The notes below the pieces were generated by a model, which saw only the letters and a list, made by a program, of their open reading frames with translations, had not been told where the DNA came from and did not search any database. DNA of 41,333 bases from Desulfatiglans anilini DSM 4660 (GTDB lineage: Bacteria; Desulfobacterota; DSM-4660; Desulfatiglandales; Desulfatiglandaceae). Every line of letters begins with the position of its first letter. The first letter of the stretch is position 1. Shown here in pieces: positions 8,417-17,080 of the stretch. The position numbers were made by a program, and so were the translations under genes. The stretch is from the NCBI RefSeq assembly GCF_000422285.1, contig NZ_AULM01000034.1, positions 1 to 41,333 on the forward strand, in the 5' to 3' direction.

Positions 8417-8490
8417 TGGTCCGCGCGGTCGGGATGCCGCCAGCTGCCGGCCGCGGTGGTTTAATGGCAGCCCTTGGTCCGACCACCTGA

Positions 8491-8536
8491 GCATCCCCGA
8501 AAGAGAAAAACCGGCATCCCCAAAAAAGAAAAACCG
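8491..8536. repeat. 23-bp tandem repeat upstream of the tetR promoter
   Basis: Two adjacent 23-bp units (8491-8513 and 8514-8536), each starting GCATCCCC and ending GAAAAACCG, differ at two positions. They sit directly upstream of the -35 element of the efflux regulator. Confidence 0.6.
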
Positions 8537-8537
8537 C

Positions 8538-8574
8538 TTGACAGATGCAAACGCCTGTTTCAAACTGGCGTTTG
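8538..8574 (+). promoter_or_regulatory. Promoter and overlapping TetR-type operator
   Basis: TTGACA at 8538-8543 is a perfect -35 box, and 17 bp later is a weak -10 (CAAACT, 8561-8566). A 27-bp palindrome at 8548-8574, with arms CAAACGCC and GGCGTTTG and a symmetric core, covers the spacer and -10. It has only one mismatched pair. It starts 48 bp and ends 22 bp before the tetR ATG, as expected for an autoregulated repressor. The right arm is followed by a T-run, so the same palindrome might also terminate transcription from the upstream spmAB-like gene. Confidence 0.65.
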
Positions 8575-8595
8575 TTTTTTGGCGGGGAGGTTTGG

Positions 8596-9264
8596 ATGAC
8601 GGATTGCCAGGGCAGGAGCGAGGATACGAAGCAGCGCCTCATCGAAGCGGCTGGGGAGGTGTTTGCACAGCAGGGGTTCCGTGTGGCGACCATCCGGGAG
8701 ATCTGCAGCCGGGCCGGGACGCATGTCGGCGCGGTGAACTACCACTTCGGAGACAAGGAAGGGCTTTATGCGGCGGTGCTTGCGTACGCGCACACCTCAG
8801 CCATGCGCCGGTATCCGCCGGACCTGGGACTCGAAGCCGGGGAGCGCGATCCGGAGGCGAGGCTCCGGGCCTTTGTCCGCTCATTGCTGATGAGGATGCT
8901 GGCAGAAGGGTTTCCGGCCTGGCACGGGAAGCTCATGGCCTTCGAGATTGCCGAACCCACCAAAGCGTTTGACCAGCTTATCGAAAACGCTATCCAGCCT
9001 CTTTTTACCTATCTCCGCGACATCGTCAGGGAACTGCTCCGGAGTCCCCGCCCGGCACAAGAGCGGGAGGACGAACTGACGTTTCTCTGCGCAACGAGCA
9101 TTGTGGGGCAGTGCCTGCACTACTTCACCGCCAGGCGCGTCATCGAACTGCTGTCCCCTGAAGGATTCGACTCGGCCGACATCCAGCGGCTGACCGAACA
9201 TATCACCCGTTTTTCGCTCGGTGCCATTAAGGCGATGAGAGCAGAAGGGGCGGGACACGGCTGA
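8596..9264 (+). CDS. TetR/AcrR-family repressor, CecR-like
   Basis: A 222-residue transcriptional repressor, first gene of the efflux cluster. The N-terminal TetR DNA-binding domain spans about residues 8-55, with the recognition region TIREICSRAGTHVGAVNYHFGDKEGLY. The longer C-terminal ligand-binding domain resembles the CecR/DUF1956 group. The ATG at 8596 is chosen because GGGGAGG lies 5 nt upstream. An in-frame ATG at 8545 would start inside the operator palindrome. It very likely binds the palindrome at 8548-8574 and represses itself and the downstream RND operon; the inducing compound is not deducible. Confidence 0.88.
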   Translation: MTDCQGRSEDTKQRLIEAAGEVFAQQGFRVATIREICSRAGTHVGAVNYHFGDKEGLYAAVLAYAHTSAMRRYPPDLGLEAGERDPEARLRAFVRSLLMRMLAEGFPAWHGKLMAFEIAEPTKAFDQLIENAIQPLFTYLRDIVRELLRSPRPAQEREDELTFLCATSIVGQCLHYFTARRVIELLSPEGFDSADIQRLTEHITRFSLGAIKAMRAEGAGHG

Positions 9265-9385
9265 TTCAACGGGAAAGACGGCCGAACCTGCCTTCTGCGG
9301 CGGGCCTTTTCAGCCGGGGGTTTTGCTGGAATTTCGAACATCGATTCGATAGAAGCGATGCAATAGAAAGATCTGAGGATTTTCG

Positions 9386-10603
9386 ATGCAGCGGTATAGT
9401 TCCGGTTACTGGTTTTTCTTGGCGAAGGCATGTTTCATCGGGCTTGCGATCCTCGTCTTTTCCGGAGGCTGTGAAAAGGAAGAAGGACGGATGGGCGCCG
9501 GGCCACCTCCGGAGCCGGAGGTGGCCTTCGTGACGGTTCAGCCACAGAGTGTCGAGTTGACCACCGAGCTGCCCGGCCGCACCTCCGCCTTCCTCGTGGC
9601 GGAGATCCGTCCGCAGGTCAACGGGATCATCCAGAAGCGCGCCTTCACGGAAGGTTCGATGGTCAATGAAGGGGATCTGCTTTATCAGATCGACCCGGCC
9701 CCCTTCCAGGCGGTCCTCGATTCGGCGAAGGCTTCCCTGCTCAAGGCCGAGACGGTTGTGCCCTCCATCCGGCTGCGGGTGGAGCGGTACCAGGAACTGG
9801 TGGCGGATGATGCCGTCAGCCAGCAGGACCTCGACGACGCCCTGGCTACACTCCAGCAGGCCAGGGCCGAGATCGAATTCTGGAAGGCCGAGGTGGAAAA
9901 GGCCCGCATCAACCTGGAATATACCCAGGTCGTTGCTCCGATCACGGGGCGCATCGGGATATCGAACGTCACCGTGGGCGCTTTGGTCACCGCCTATCAG
10001 GCGATGTCTCTGGCGACCATTCAGCAGCTGGATCCCATCTACGTGGACGTGACCCAGTCCTCGGCCGATCTCCTGCGGATGAAGCGCAACCTCCAGGCCG
10101 GTCTTCTCAGTGCGGACGGGCGGAATGGACGGGAGGTCGAGATCCGGCTCGAGGAAGGGACCCTGTATCCTCACAAGGGGATGCTCCAGTTCCGCGACGT
10201 CACCGTGGAGCCCACAACGGGGTCGGTCACGCTGCGGATCGTCGTCCCGAATCCGGATCACCTGCTGCTGCCCGGGATGTTCGTGCGGGCGATCGTCCAG
10301 GAAGGGATCGCCGGGGATGCGATCCTGGTCCCGCAGCAGGGTGTGAGCCGCAATCCGAAGGGCGAGGCGGTGGCCCAGGTCATAGGCGGGGAGGGCAAGG
10401 TGGAGCAGCGTATCCTGACGCTCGACCGGGCCATCGGGGACCAGTGGCTGGTCGCCTCGGGCCTTTCGCCCGGCGATCGGGTGATCGTCGAAGGGCTGCT
10501 CAACGTGCGGCCCGGTGTCACTGTTCGGGCGGTGTGTCTGGACAGTCCGGCGGCAGGTGCGGAAGAAGCCGGTCCGGGCGCCGCAGGCCCGGAAGCGAAA
10601 TAG
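9386..10603 (+). CDS. RND efflux periplasmic adaptor lipoprotein (AcrA/MexA type)
   Basis: A 405-residue membrane-fusion protein that bridges the inner-membrane pump to the outer-membrane channel. The N-terminus is a lipoprotein signal with lipobox FSGGC (Cys29). Biotinyl-lipoyl-like halves surround a coiled-coil hairpin rich in Ala, Glu and Gln (about residues 112-175, with KAETVVPSIRLRVERYQELV and LQQARAEIEFWKAEVEKAR). The AcrA-type motif GRIGISNVTVGALV and a beta-barrel domain (GMLQFRDVTVEPTTGSVTLR) follow. The acrB-type gene begins 12 bp downstream. The 121-bp gap to the repressor gene has the palindrome ATCGATTCGAT (9340-9350) but no clear promoter. Confidence 0.93.
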   Translation: MQRYSSGYWFFLAKACFIGLAILVFSGGCEKEEGRMGAGPPPEPEVAFVTVQPQSVELTTELPGRTSAFLVAEIRPQVNGIIQKRAFTEGSMVNEGDLLYQIDPAPFQAVLDSAKASLLKAETVVPSIRLRVERYQELVADDAVSQQDLDDALATLQQARAEIEFWKAEVEKARINLEYTQVVAPITGRIGISNVTVGALVTAYQAMSLATIQQLDPIYVDVTQSSADLLRMKRNLQAGLLSADGRNGREVEIRLEEGTLYPHKGMLQFRDVTVEPTTGSVTLRIVVPNPDHLLLPGMFVRAIVQEGIAGDAILVPQQGVSRNPKGEAVAQVIGGEGKVEQRILTLDRAIGDQWLVASGLSPGDRVIVEGLLNVRPGVTVRAVCLDSPAAGAEEAGPGAAGPEAK

Positions 10604-10615
10604 CGGAGGACGGTC

Positions 10616-13600
10616 ATGCTCTCGAATTTTTTCCTGGACCGTCCCGTCTTCGCATGGGTGATCGCCATCATCATGATGCTCGCCGGGGCGCTTGCGATCT
10701 ACAATCTGCCCATCTCGCAGTACCCGCCCATTGCGCCCCCCTCGATTGCGATCGACGCCTTCTATCCGGGTGCCTCCGCCGAGACAGTCGAAAACAGCGT
10801 CATTCAGATCATCGAGCAGAAAATGACGGGGTTCGACCGGCTGCTGTACATGTCCGCGACGAGCGACGGCTCGGGCGCGGGGAGGCTGGAGCTGACCTTC
10901 GCACCGGGCACCGACCCGGATTTTGCGTGGTCCCAGGTGCAGAACAAGCTCCAGCTCGCGATGGCGAGCCTCCCGGATGTCGTCCAGCGCCAGGGGGTCA
11001 AGGTCAGCAAATCCACCCGCAACTACCTGATTCTCGTCGGCCTGATCTCCGAAGACGGCAGCATGGGCGAAAACGATCTGAGGGATTACGCGCAGTCCAA
11101 CGTCGAGAAGGTGCTGGCGCGGGTGCCGGGCGTCGGAGAGGTCGAAAGCTTCGGCTCGCAGTACGCGATGCGGATCTGGCTCAAGCCGGACAAGCTCACG
11201 GACTACAAACTGACCGTCGACGATGTCATCGCCGGCCTGCGCGCCTACAACGTGGAGATCTCCGCCGGCCAGTTCGGGGCGGTCCCGGCGGTGGAGGGCC
11301 AGCGCCTGAACGCCTCCATCATCGTCCAGAACCTGCTCCGGACCCCGGAGGAATTTGCCGCGATCCCTCTGCGCATCAATCCCGATGGGTCCACGGTGCG
11401 CGTACGGGATATCGGGTGGACGGAACTCGGTACGGAGCGCTACGAGACGAGCGCGCTCTTCAACGGGATGCCCGCCGCTGCGCTGGCGGTCCGCCAGGCC
11501 CCGGGGGCGAACGCCCTGGACACCGCGGATGCCATCAAGGCGAAGATGGAGGAACTCGCGTACTATTTTCCGCCCGGCATGAAGGTCATCTACCCTTACG
11601 AGACGACCCCCTTCGTCGAGGTGGCCATCGACGAGGTGGTCAAGACCCTGCTGGAGGCGATCGTACTCGTGTTTCTGGTGATGTACCTTTTCATGGGGAA
11701 CATCCGGGCCACTCTGATCCCGACGATGGCGGTGCCGGTGGTGATCCTGGGGACCTTCGCCGTGCTCGGGCTGTTCGGGTTCTCCATCAACATGCTGACC
11801 ATGTTCGCCATGGTGCTGGCGATCGGCCTCCTCGTCGACGATGCCATCGTGGTCGTGGAGAACGTCGAGCGGGTGATGCGCGACGAGAATCTGCCGCCGC
11901 GGGAGGCGACCCGCAAGTCCATGGGCGAGATCACGAGCGCCCTGGTCGGGATCGGGCTGGTGCTCTCGGCGGTGTTCGGCCCCATGGCGTTTTTCGGCGG
12001 CTCTACGGGCGTCATCTACCGGCAGTTCTCCGTGACCGTTATCGCCGCGATGCTGCTCTCGGTCCTGGTCGCCCTGATCCTGACGCCGGTCCTCTGCGCC
12101 TCGCTCCTGAGGCCCATGCCCAAAGGGCACACGCCCGCGGACAGCGCCTTTTTCCTTTTCCGGCCTTTTTTCCGCTGGTTCGACCGGACGTTCTTCTGGG
12201 TCCGAGACAAGTACCAGCTGGTGGTCGGAGGGATCCTGCGACGAAAGCTCCGTTACCTGTTCATCTATGTCCTTCTGGTCGCAGCCCTTGGCTTCCTTTT
12301 TCTGCGGATGCCAACGGCCTACCTTCCTGACGAGGACCAGGGCATCATGTTCGTCCAGGCGACTCTGCCGCCGGGTTCGACCATGGAGCAGTCCGCGGAG
12401 GTCATGAAGGAGGTTCGGACCTACCTGCTGGAAGAAGAGAAGGAGACGGTTCGATCCATTATGACCTTGACCGGCCGGAGCTTCTCGGGCGCCGGGCAGA
12501 ACTCCGGCATGGCATTCGTTCAGCTGCGGGATTGGGACCTCAGGGACCGGCCGGATCTCAAGGTCGAGGCCCTGTTGGGGCGGGCCATGGCGCGGTTTTC
12601 ACAGATTCGGAACGCGCGCGTCTTCGCTTTTCCACCACCCGCCGTGATCGAACTCGGCCGGGCGGGGGGCTTCGATTTTCAATTGCAGGACCGGGGGGGG
12701 ATCGGCCACGAAGCCTTGATGGCGGCTGGCGATCAGCTGCTCAGGATGGCGAATGAAGATCGGCGCCTGATCCGCGTCCGGCTGAACGGCCTCGAGGATG
12801 TGCCCCAATACCGGATCGATGTGGATTGGGAAAAGGCCGGTACCCTCGGTGTGCCCATCGACTCGATTCACAACACCGTTACGGCCCTGTTCGGCAGCGC
12901 CTACGTCAACGACTTCATCCAGAACGGCCGGGTCAAGCGGGTCTACGTCCAGGCGGATGGGCCCTACCGGATGCTGCCGAGCGATCTCGACCGTCTCTAC
13001 GTGCGTAATCAAGCGGGAACGATGACGCCTCTCACCGCCCTCGCAAGCGGACGCTGGACCTATGGATCGCCTCGTTTAGAACGGTTCAACGCCTTCCCCT
13101 CCCTGAACTTCTGGGGGGAGCCCTCTCCAGGGACCAGCTCCGGCGAGGCGATGCAGGCTATGGAGGAGATCGCACGCAAGCTTCCGCAGGGAACCGGCTT
13201 CGACTGGGCCGGCATCTCTTATCAGGAGCGGATGGCGACATCCCAGGCGCCGGTCCTGTACGCCTTTTCGATGATCGTGATCTTTCTCTGTCTGGCCGCC
13301 CTTTACGAGAGCTGGACCGTCCCTATCTCGGTCATGCTGGCGCTGCCGCTCGGCGTGATCGGCGGCGTGCTCGCCACGTCCTTCCGCGGGCTGCCGAACG
13401 ATGTCTATTTTCAGATCGGGATGCTGACCGTCCTCGGGCTGACGACCAAAAACGCCATCCTGATCGTCCAGTTCGCCATGGCCAAGGTGAGGGAGGGCAG
13501 AGGCCTCATCGACGCCACGCTGGAAGGGGCCAAACTGAGGCTGCGTCCGATCGTCATGACATCGCTCGCCTTCGGCTTCGGGGTGCTTCCGCTCGCCATC

Positions 13601-13798
13601 GCCACGGGCGCGGGAGCGGGCGCACAGAATGCAATCGGCACCGGCGTTCTGGGTGGGATGGCGACCGCGACTTTTTTGGCGATTTTTTTCATCCCTCTGT
13701 TCTATGTCTTGGTGGTGAGGCTTTTTGGGAGAAAGCAAGGGCCCATGGATCAGACCCCTGCTTCTGAGGTCGAAGCCCGTCTGGAGATGAAAGAATGA
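10616..13798 (+). CDS. RND multidrug efflux pump, HAE1 family (AcrB/MexB type)
   Basis: A 1060-residue inner-membrane proton/drug antiporter, full length for the HAE1 family. It begins with the standard MLSNFFLDRPVFAWVIAIIM segment, shows the two repeated halves each with six membrane helices, and has two large periplasmic porter loops. The proton-relay pair is visible in GLLVDDAIVVVENVERVM (two adjacent Asp), and the essential Lys is in LTTKNAILIVQFA. Substrates cannot be predicted; hydrophobic antibiotics, solvents or aromatics are family-typical. Its last codons overlap the start of the outer-membrane gene (ATGA), implying one mRNA. Confidence 0.95.
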   Translation: MLSNFFLDRPVFAWVIAIIMMLAGALAIYNLPISQYPPIAPPSIAIDAFYPGASAETVENSVIQIIEQKMTGFDRLLYMSATSDGSGAGRLELTFAPGTDPDFAWSQVQNKLQLAMASLPDVVQRQGVKVSKSTRNYLILVGLISEDGSMGENDLRDYAQSNVEKVLARVPGVGEVESFGSQYAMRIWLKPDKLTDYKLTVDDVIAGLRAYNVEISAGQFGAVPAVEGQRLNASIIVQNLLRTPEEFAAIPLRINPDGSTVRVRDIGWTELGTERYETSALFNGMPAAALAVRQAPGANALDTADAIKAKMEELAYYFPPGMKVIYPYETTPFVEVAIDEVVKTLLEAIVLVFLVMYLFMGNIRATLIPTMAVPVVILGTFAVLGLFGFSINMLTMFAMVLAIGLLVDDAIVVVENVERVMRDENLPPREATRKSMGEITSALVGIGLVLSAVFGPMAFFGGSTGVIYRQFSVTVIAAMLLSVLVALILTPVLCASLLRPMPKGHTPADSAFFLFRPFFRWFDRTFFWVRDKYQLVVGGILRRKLRYLFIYVLLVAALGFLFLRMPTAYLPDEDQGIMFVQATLPPGSTMEQSAEVMKEVRTYLLEEEKETVRSIMTLTGRSFSGAGQNSGMAFVQLRDWDLRDRPDLKVEALLGRAMARFSQIRNARVFAFPPPAVIELGRAGGFDFQLQDRGGIGHEALMAAGDQLLRMANEDRRLIRVRLNGLEDVPQYRIDVDWEKAGTLGVPIDSIHNTVTALFGSAYVNDFIQNGRVKRVYVQADGPYRMLPSDLDRLYVRNQAGTMTPLTALASGRWTYGSPRLERFNAFPSLNFWGEPSPGTSSGEAMQAMEEIARKLPQGTGFDWAGISYQERMATSQAPVLYAFSMIVIFLCLAALYESWTVPISVMLALPLGVIGGVLATSFRGLPNDVYFQIGMLTVLGLTTKNAILIVQFAMAKVREGRGLIDATLEGAKLRLRPIVMTSLAFGFGVLPLAIATGAGAGAQNAIGTGVLGGMATATFLAIFFIPLFYVLVVRLFGRKQGPMDQTPASEVEARLEMKE

Positions 13799-15285
13799 TG
13801 ATACGGAAAATGCTTGCGTGTCTGCCGCTGGGGGCGCTTGTGTTCAACGGGTGCAGCCTGATGCCGGATTACAAACGGCCCGATGCCCCGATCCCGGGCG
13901 GGTGGAAGAGCGGACCCGCCTACCGGGAAGGCCTGCGGACGTCGGATGCGCCTTTGGCGGCGGATCTCGAGTGGCGCGCCTTTTTCACCGATGAGCGGAT
14001 GCGCCAGGTCATCGAACTCGGGCTTCAGAACAACCGGGATTTGCGGGCGGCCGCCCTCAACGTCGAACGGGCGCGGGCGCTTTACGGGATCCAGCGCGCC
14101 GAACTGCTGCCATGGGTCGGTGCGACGGGAAGCGGATACAAAGGAAGGGTCCCTGCGGATCTCTCGAGCAGCGGTACGCCCAGGACAACTGAGGAATACC
14201 GCGTGGATCTGGGCATCGCTTCCTGGGAAATCGATTTCTTCGGGCGCATCCGCAGCCTCGAGCAGCAAGCCCTCGAGACGTACTTCGCCACCGAGGAGGC
14301 GCGGCGGAGCGCCCGGATCCTTCTGATCTCGGAGATCTCAATCGCCTACCTGAGCCTCGCCACCGAACTGGAAAACCTTCGATTGGCCCAGTCCACGCTC
14401 GAGGCGCAGCAGGACAGCTACAACCTGATCAAACGGCGCTACGAGGTCGGCCTGGCGCCGAAGATCGACCTGCGCCAGGTGCAGACCCGCGTGGATTCCG
14501 CGCGGGTGGACATCGCCCTTTTCACGGAGCGGACGGCCCAGGTCGAAAACGCCCTCGACCTGCTGGTGGGAGACCTCGTTCCCGATGAACTGAAGCCGGA
14601 GGGGCTCAGCACGGTGGCCGCCCTGGGTGCGGTTTCCCCCGGGCTTTCTTCGGAGGTGCTGCTGGGCCGTCCGGACGTTCTTCAGGCGGAGAGGCTCCTC
14701 AGGGCTGCGAACGCCAATATCGGCGCGGCGCGCGCCGCCCTCTTCCCGCGGATCTCGCTCACCACGGCGGCCGGGACCGCGAGCGCAGAGCTCTCCGGAT
14801 TGTTCCGCTCCGGCTCCGGTGTGTGGAATGTCGCTCCGAGGGTGGATCTGCCGATCTTCTACCCCGGCCTCTGGTCCGCGCTCAAGGTGAGTCAAGTCGA
14901 TCGGGAGCTTGCCGTCACGCGCTACGAAAAGGCCATTCAGAATGCATTTCTGGAGGTGAACAATGCCCTGGCGGGCGAAGGGACCCTCGGGGACCGCATG
15001 AAGGCGCAGGAATCCCTGGTCGAGGCTACATCGGAGACCTATCAGCTGTCGAAGTCACGGTATGAAAAGGGGATCGACACTTACCTGAACGTGCTGGATG
15101 CCCAGCGTTCCCTTTACGCCGCACAGCAGGGCCTGATCACCATCCGTTTCGCACGGCTCGCGAATCAGGTGCGGCTTTATGCAGTGCTGGGTGGGGGAGG
15201 GGAGAACGCTGCCACCCCGCGCGATGCGGATGGACAGGTCCCCCAGCCCAGCACGTACGTATCAGGCAAGGCGGGGGAAAAATAG
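13795..15285 (+). CDS. Outer-membrane efflux lipoprotein, NodT/OprM family
   Basis: A 496-residue TolC-like outer-membrane factor completing the tripartite pump. It has a lipoprotein signal (MMIRKMLACLPLGALVFNGC, lipid-bearing Cys20) followed by SLMPDYKRPDAPIP, typical of the NodT group. Two OEP repeats follow: one around LGLQNNRDLRAAALNVERARALYGIQ and the second around LLGRPDVLQAERLLRAANANIGAARAALFP. The start overlaps the end of the pump gene by 4 bp. Only 6 bp separate its stop from the stop of the convergent aryl-CoA ligase gene, leaving no room for an independent terminator. Confidence 0.94.
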   Translation: MMIRKMLACLPLGALVFNGCSLMPDYKRPDAPIPGGWKSGPAYREGLRTSDAPLAADLEWRAFFTDERMRQVIELGLQNNRDLRAAALNVERARALYGIQRAELLPWVGATGSGYKGRVPADLSSSGTPRTTEEYRVDLGIASWEIDFFGRIRSLEQQALETYFATEEARRSARILLISEISIAYLSLATELENLRLAQSTLEAQQDSYNLIKRRYEVGLAPKIDLRQVQTRVDSARVDIALFTERTAQVENALDLLVGDLVPDELKPEGLSTVAALGAVSPGLSSEVLLGRPDVLQAERLLRAANANIGAARAALFPRISLTTAAGTASAELSGLFRSGSGVWNVAPRVDLPIFYPGLWSALKVSQVDRELAVTRYEKAIQNAFLEVNNALAGEGTLGDRMKAQESLVEATSETYQLSKSRYEKGIDTYLNVLDAQRSLYAAQQGLITIRFARLANQVRLYAVLGGGGENAATPRDADGQVPQPSTYVSGKAGEK

Positions 15286-15291
15286 CAGGGT

Positions 15292-16824
15292 TTAAGCAGC
15301 CTGCCGCTCGGGCATCCGCAGCTTGAAGCGCTGGATCTTTCCGGTGGCGGTCTTCGGGAGTTCGTCCGGCAGCATGATGTCCCAGGGGCACTTGAACCTC
15401 GGGAGTCTGCCGGCTGCGTAGTCGAGCAGTTCACGGCTGAGCCTGGGCTTGTCCGTGTCGGCGCCCGTGTACTGTGGTTCGAGAATGACATAGGCGAACG
15501 GCTTGATCAGCCCCTCGATCTCCTGTCCGACCACGGCGCACTCGTGAACAGCCTTGTGCTCCATGAGGACGTTTTCGATTTCGACGGGCGAGACCCAGAT
15601 TCCGCCGACCTTCAACATGTCGTCCCCACGCCCCTGGTAGGTGAAATAGCCTCCGACCTGGCTGTAGATGTCACCGGTCCTGAACCAGCCCCCTTCGAGC
15701 ATCTTCTCGGCGTTTTCTTCCGGCCTTTTCCAGTAGCCCGGTGTGATGCTGCGGCCCCTGATGAGCAGGTGCCCCGGCACGCCCTGCGGAACCTCTTTTC
15801 CCGAGAGGTCCACGATCTTTGCCTGGAATCCGGGGACGAGGCGTCCCGAGGTCCCTTCGAGGACATCATCCTGGAGGTTGGAGATGAAGATGTGCATCGC
15901 CTCGGTCGACCCGATCCCGTCGAGGATGGTGAGTCCTGTTTTTTCGCGCCATTTCCTCAAGACCTCGGGCGGAAGCGCCTCCCCGGCCGATGCGCAGAGC
16001 CTGATGGATTCGAACCGGATCTGGTCGATCTTTTTCAGGAGGGAGTTGTACTGGGTCGGTACGCCGAAAAAGATTGTCGGCTGCTGTTCCTGGATGATCT
16101 GCAACACGTTGTCAGGCGATGGCCGATCGGAGAGGAGGACGACGGGTGCGCCGTAGCGGAACGGGATCGCGAGGCTGTTTCCGAGCCCGTAGGCGAAAAA
16201 GAGCTTGCTCACCGAAAAGAGCTTGTCCTCTTCCGTGATGTGCAGGACGTTCCGGCCGTAGGCATTGGCGATGAACAGCAGATCGATGTGTTTGTGGGGC
16301 GTACCCTTGGGGCGTCCGGTGCTGCCCGAGCTGTAAAGCCAAAAGGCGATGTCGTCTTCATGGGCGGGATGGGCCTCGGCCTCGTCCGAGGCCTCCGAAA
16401 GCCATTCATCCAGCCCGTCGTCGGCGAAGAGGCGGTAGCAGAGATGGCGCGTTCCGGCGCAGGCCGCCTTGCTGGTCTTTTCCGTGACCAGAACGCGGGC
16501 CTCGCTGTTCTCGAGGAGGTACTCGTAGTCCGCCATGCCCAGCATGGTGTTGACCGCGACCGGCCAGGCGCCGTGCTTGATGCTGCCCAGGAAGGCATAG
16601 ATGAACATGGGCGAGTCGGGCAGATGGATCATGACGCGTTCGGTCGGTTTTACATTCAGCTTTTTGAGGACGTTCGCAAATCGGTTGACATTCTTCAGTA
16701 CGTCCCGGTAGGTGACGGTTTCTTCTCCGCAGTAAATCGCGACCTTATCCCCTCGTTCGGCGGCGTTCTCGTCCAGGAGCCGTGAGGCGATATTGAACGT
16801 GTCCTGTCTGATCTGCTCATTCAT
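15292..16824 (-). CDS. Benzoate-CoA-ligase-family acyl/aryl-CoA synthetase
   Basis: A 510-residue adenylate-forming enzyme activating a carboxylic acid, probably aromatic, to its CoA thioester using ATP. Motifs: the AMP-binding P-loop YSSGSTGRPKG, FGVPTQYNSLL, the adenine-site DGIGSTEAMHIF, the hinge region GWFRTGDIYSQVGGYFTYQGRGDDMLKVGG, and the catalytic Lys496 in TATGKIQRFKLR. Length and overall pattern fit benzoate-CoA ligases (BadA/BclA type), but hydroxy- or aminobenzoate or another acid is possible. The ATG at 16824 has GGGGG upstream; the in-frame extension to 16884 is rejected because it runs through a sigma-54 promoter. The gene faces away from the kinase/activator pair only in function: all three lie on the same strand, and the activator may control it. 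Confidence 0.88.
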   Translation of the reverse strand: MNEQIRQDTFNIASRLLDENAAERGDKVAIYCGEETVTYRDVLKNVNRFANVLKKLNVKPTERVMIHLPDSPMFIYAFLGSIKHGAWPVAVNTMLGMADYEYLLENSEARVLVTEKTSKAACAGTRHLCYRLFADDGLDEWLSEASDEAEAHPAHEDDIAFWLYSSGSTGRPKGTPHKHIDLLFIANAYGRNVLHITEEDKLFSVSKLFFAYGLGNSLAIPFRYGAPVVLLSDRPSPDNVLQIIQEQQPTIFFGVPTQYNSLLKKIDQIRFESIRLCASAGEALPPEVLRKWREKTGLTILDGIGSTEAMHIFISNLQDDVLEGTSGRLVPGFQAKIVDLSGKEVPQGVPGHLLIRGRSITPGYWKRPEENAEKMLEGGWFRTGDIYSQVGGYFTYQGRGDDMLKVGGIWVSPVEIENVLMEHKAVHECAVVGQEIEGLIKPFAYVILEPQYTGADTDKPRLSRELLDYAAGRLPRFKCPWDIMLPDELPKTATGKIQRFKLRMPERQAA

Positions 16825-16867
16825 GGCGTTACCCCCTTTTGATTTGAATGGTTTGGTAAGAAGGTAA

Positions 16868-16884
16868 CGCAAGGGGCATGCCAA
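16868..16884 (-). promoter_or_regulatory. Sigma-54 (RpoN) promoter of the aryl-CoA ligase gene
   Basis: On the minus strand the sequence reads TTGGCATGCCCCTTGCG. This matches the RpoN consensus YTGGCAYG-N4-TTGC with correct -24 GG and -12 GC spacing. Transcription would start near 16858, giving a leader of about 34 nt that includes the GGGGG ribosome-binding site. Confidence 0.75.
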
Positions 16885-16954
16885 AATGGAGGCTATGCGA
16901 AAAGATTATTAATATAAGTGCCTTACATTGTCGATACTGAACGGATAGAAAACA

Positions 16955-16991
16955 AAGCGCTTCGAAAAATCGAAAAGAATCGAAAGCGCTT
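16955..16991. promoter_or_regulatory. Candidate enhancer for a sigma-54 activator
   Basis: Two AAGCGCTT palindromes (16955-16962 and 16984-16991) have centres 29 bp apart. Between and overlapping them, TCGAAA occurs three times at about 8-10 bp spacing (near 16962, 16970 and 16980). The block lies roughly 70-125 bp upstream of the sigma-54 promoter, the usual position for upstream activating sequences. Confidence 0.45.
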
Positions 16992-17064
16992 TTAAAAATT
17001 GAAAACCGGTTGGCCCGCCTCCGGAACCCTCCTCGATATTTTCCGGATGACTTCTTCACCCGAT

Positions 17065-17080
17065 TGAAGCCGCCGCTTCA
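17065..17080 (-). terminator. Hairpin at the response-regulator stop codon
   Basis: TGAAGC-GGCG-GCTTCA is a perfect 6-bp stem with a 4-nt loop that includes the TGA stop. No T-run follows on the minus strand, so it is at best a weak terminator. Confidence 0.3.

Noticed and set aside
7073-8563. A 496-codon minus-strand frame opposite the SpmA-SpmB gene
   Set aside because: It is composed mostly of Arg, Gly, His, Pro and Asp and is antisense to a well-supported membrane protein.
9266-12130. A 954-codon open frame on the minus strand opposite the adaptor and pump genes
   Set aside because: It is antisense to two clear RND genes. Its translation is rich in His, Arg, Asp and Gly without domain character, the usual mirror of GC-rich coding DNA.
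10444-12330. A 628-codon plus-strand frame overlapping the pump gene
   Set aside because: It is a frame-shifted reading of the AcrB-type gene, with Arg/Gly-rich low-complexity translation.
17035-17060. TTTTCCGGATGA resembling the terminal repeat of the foldback family
   Set aside because: Only about 11 bases match and none of the neighbouring element sequence is present, so chance is likely.
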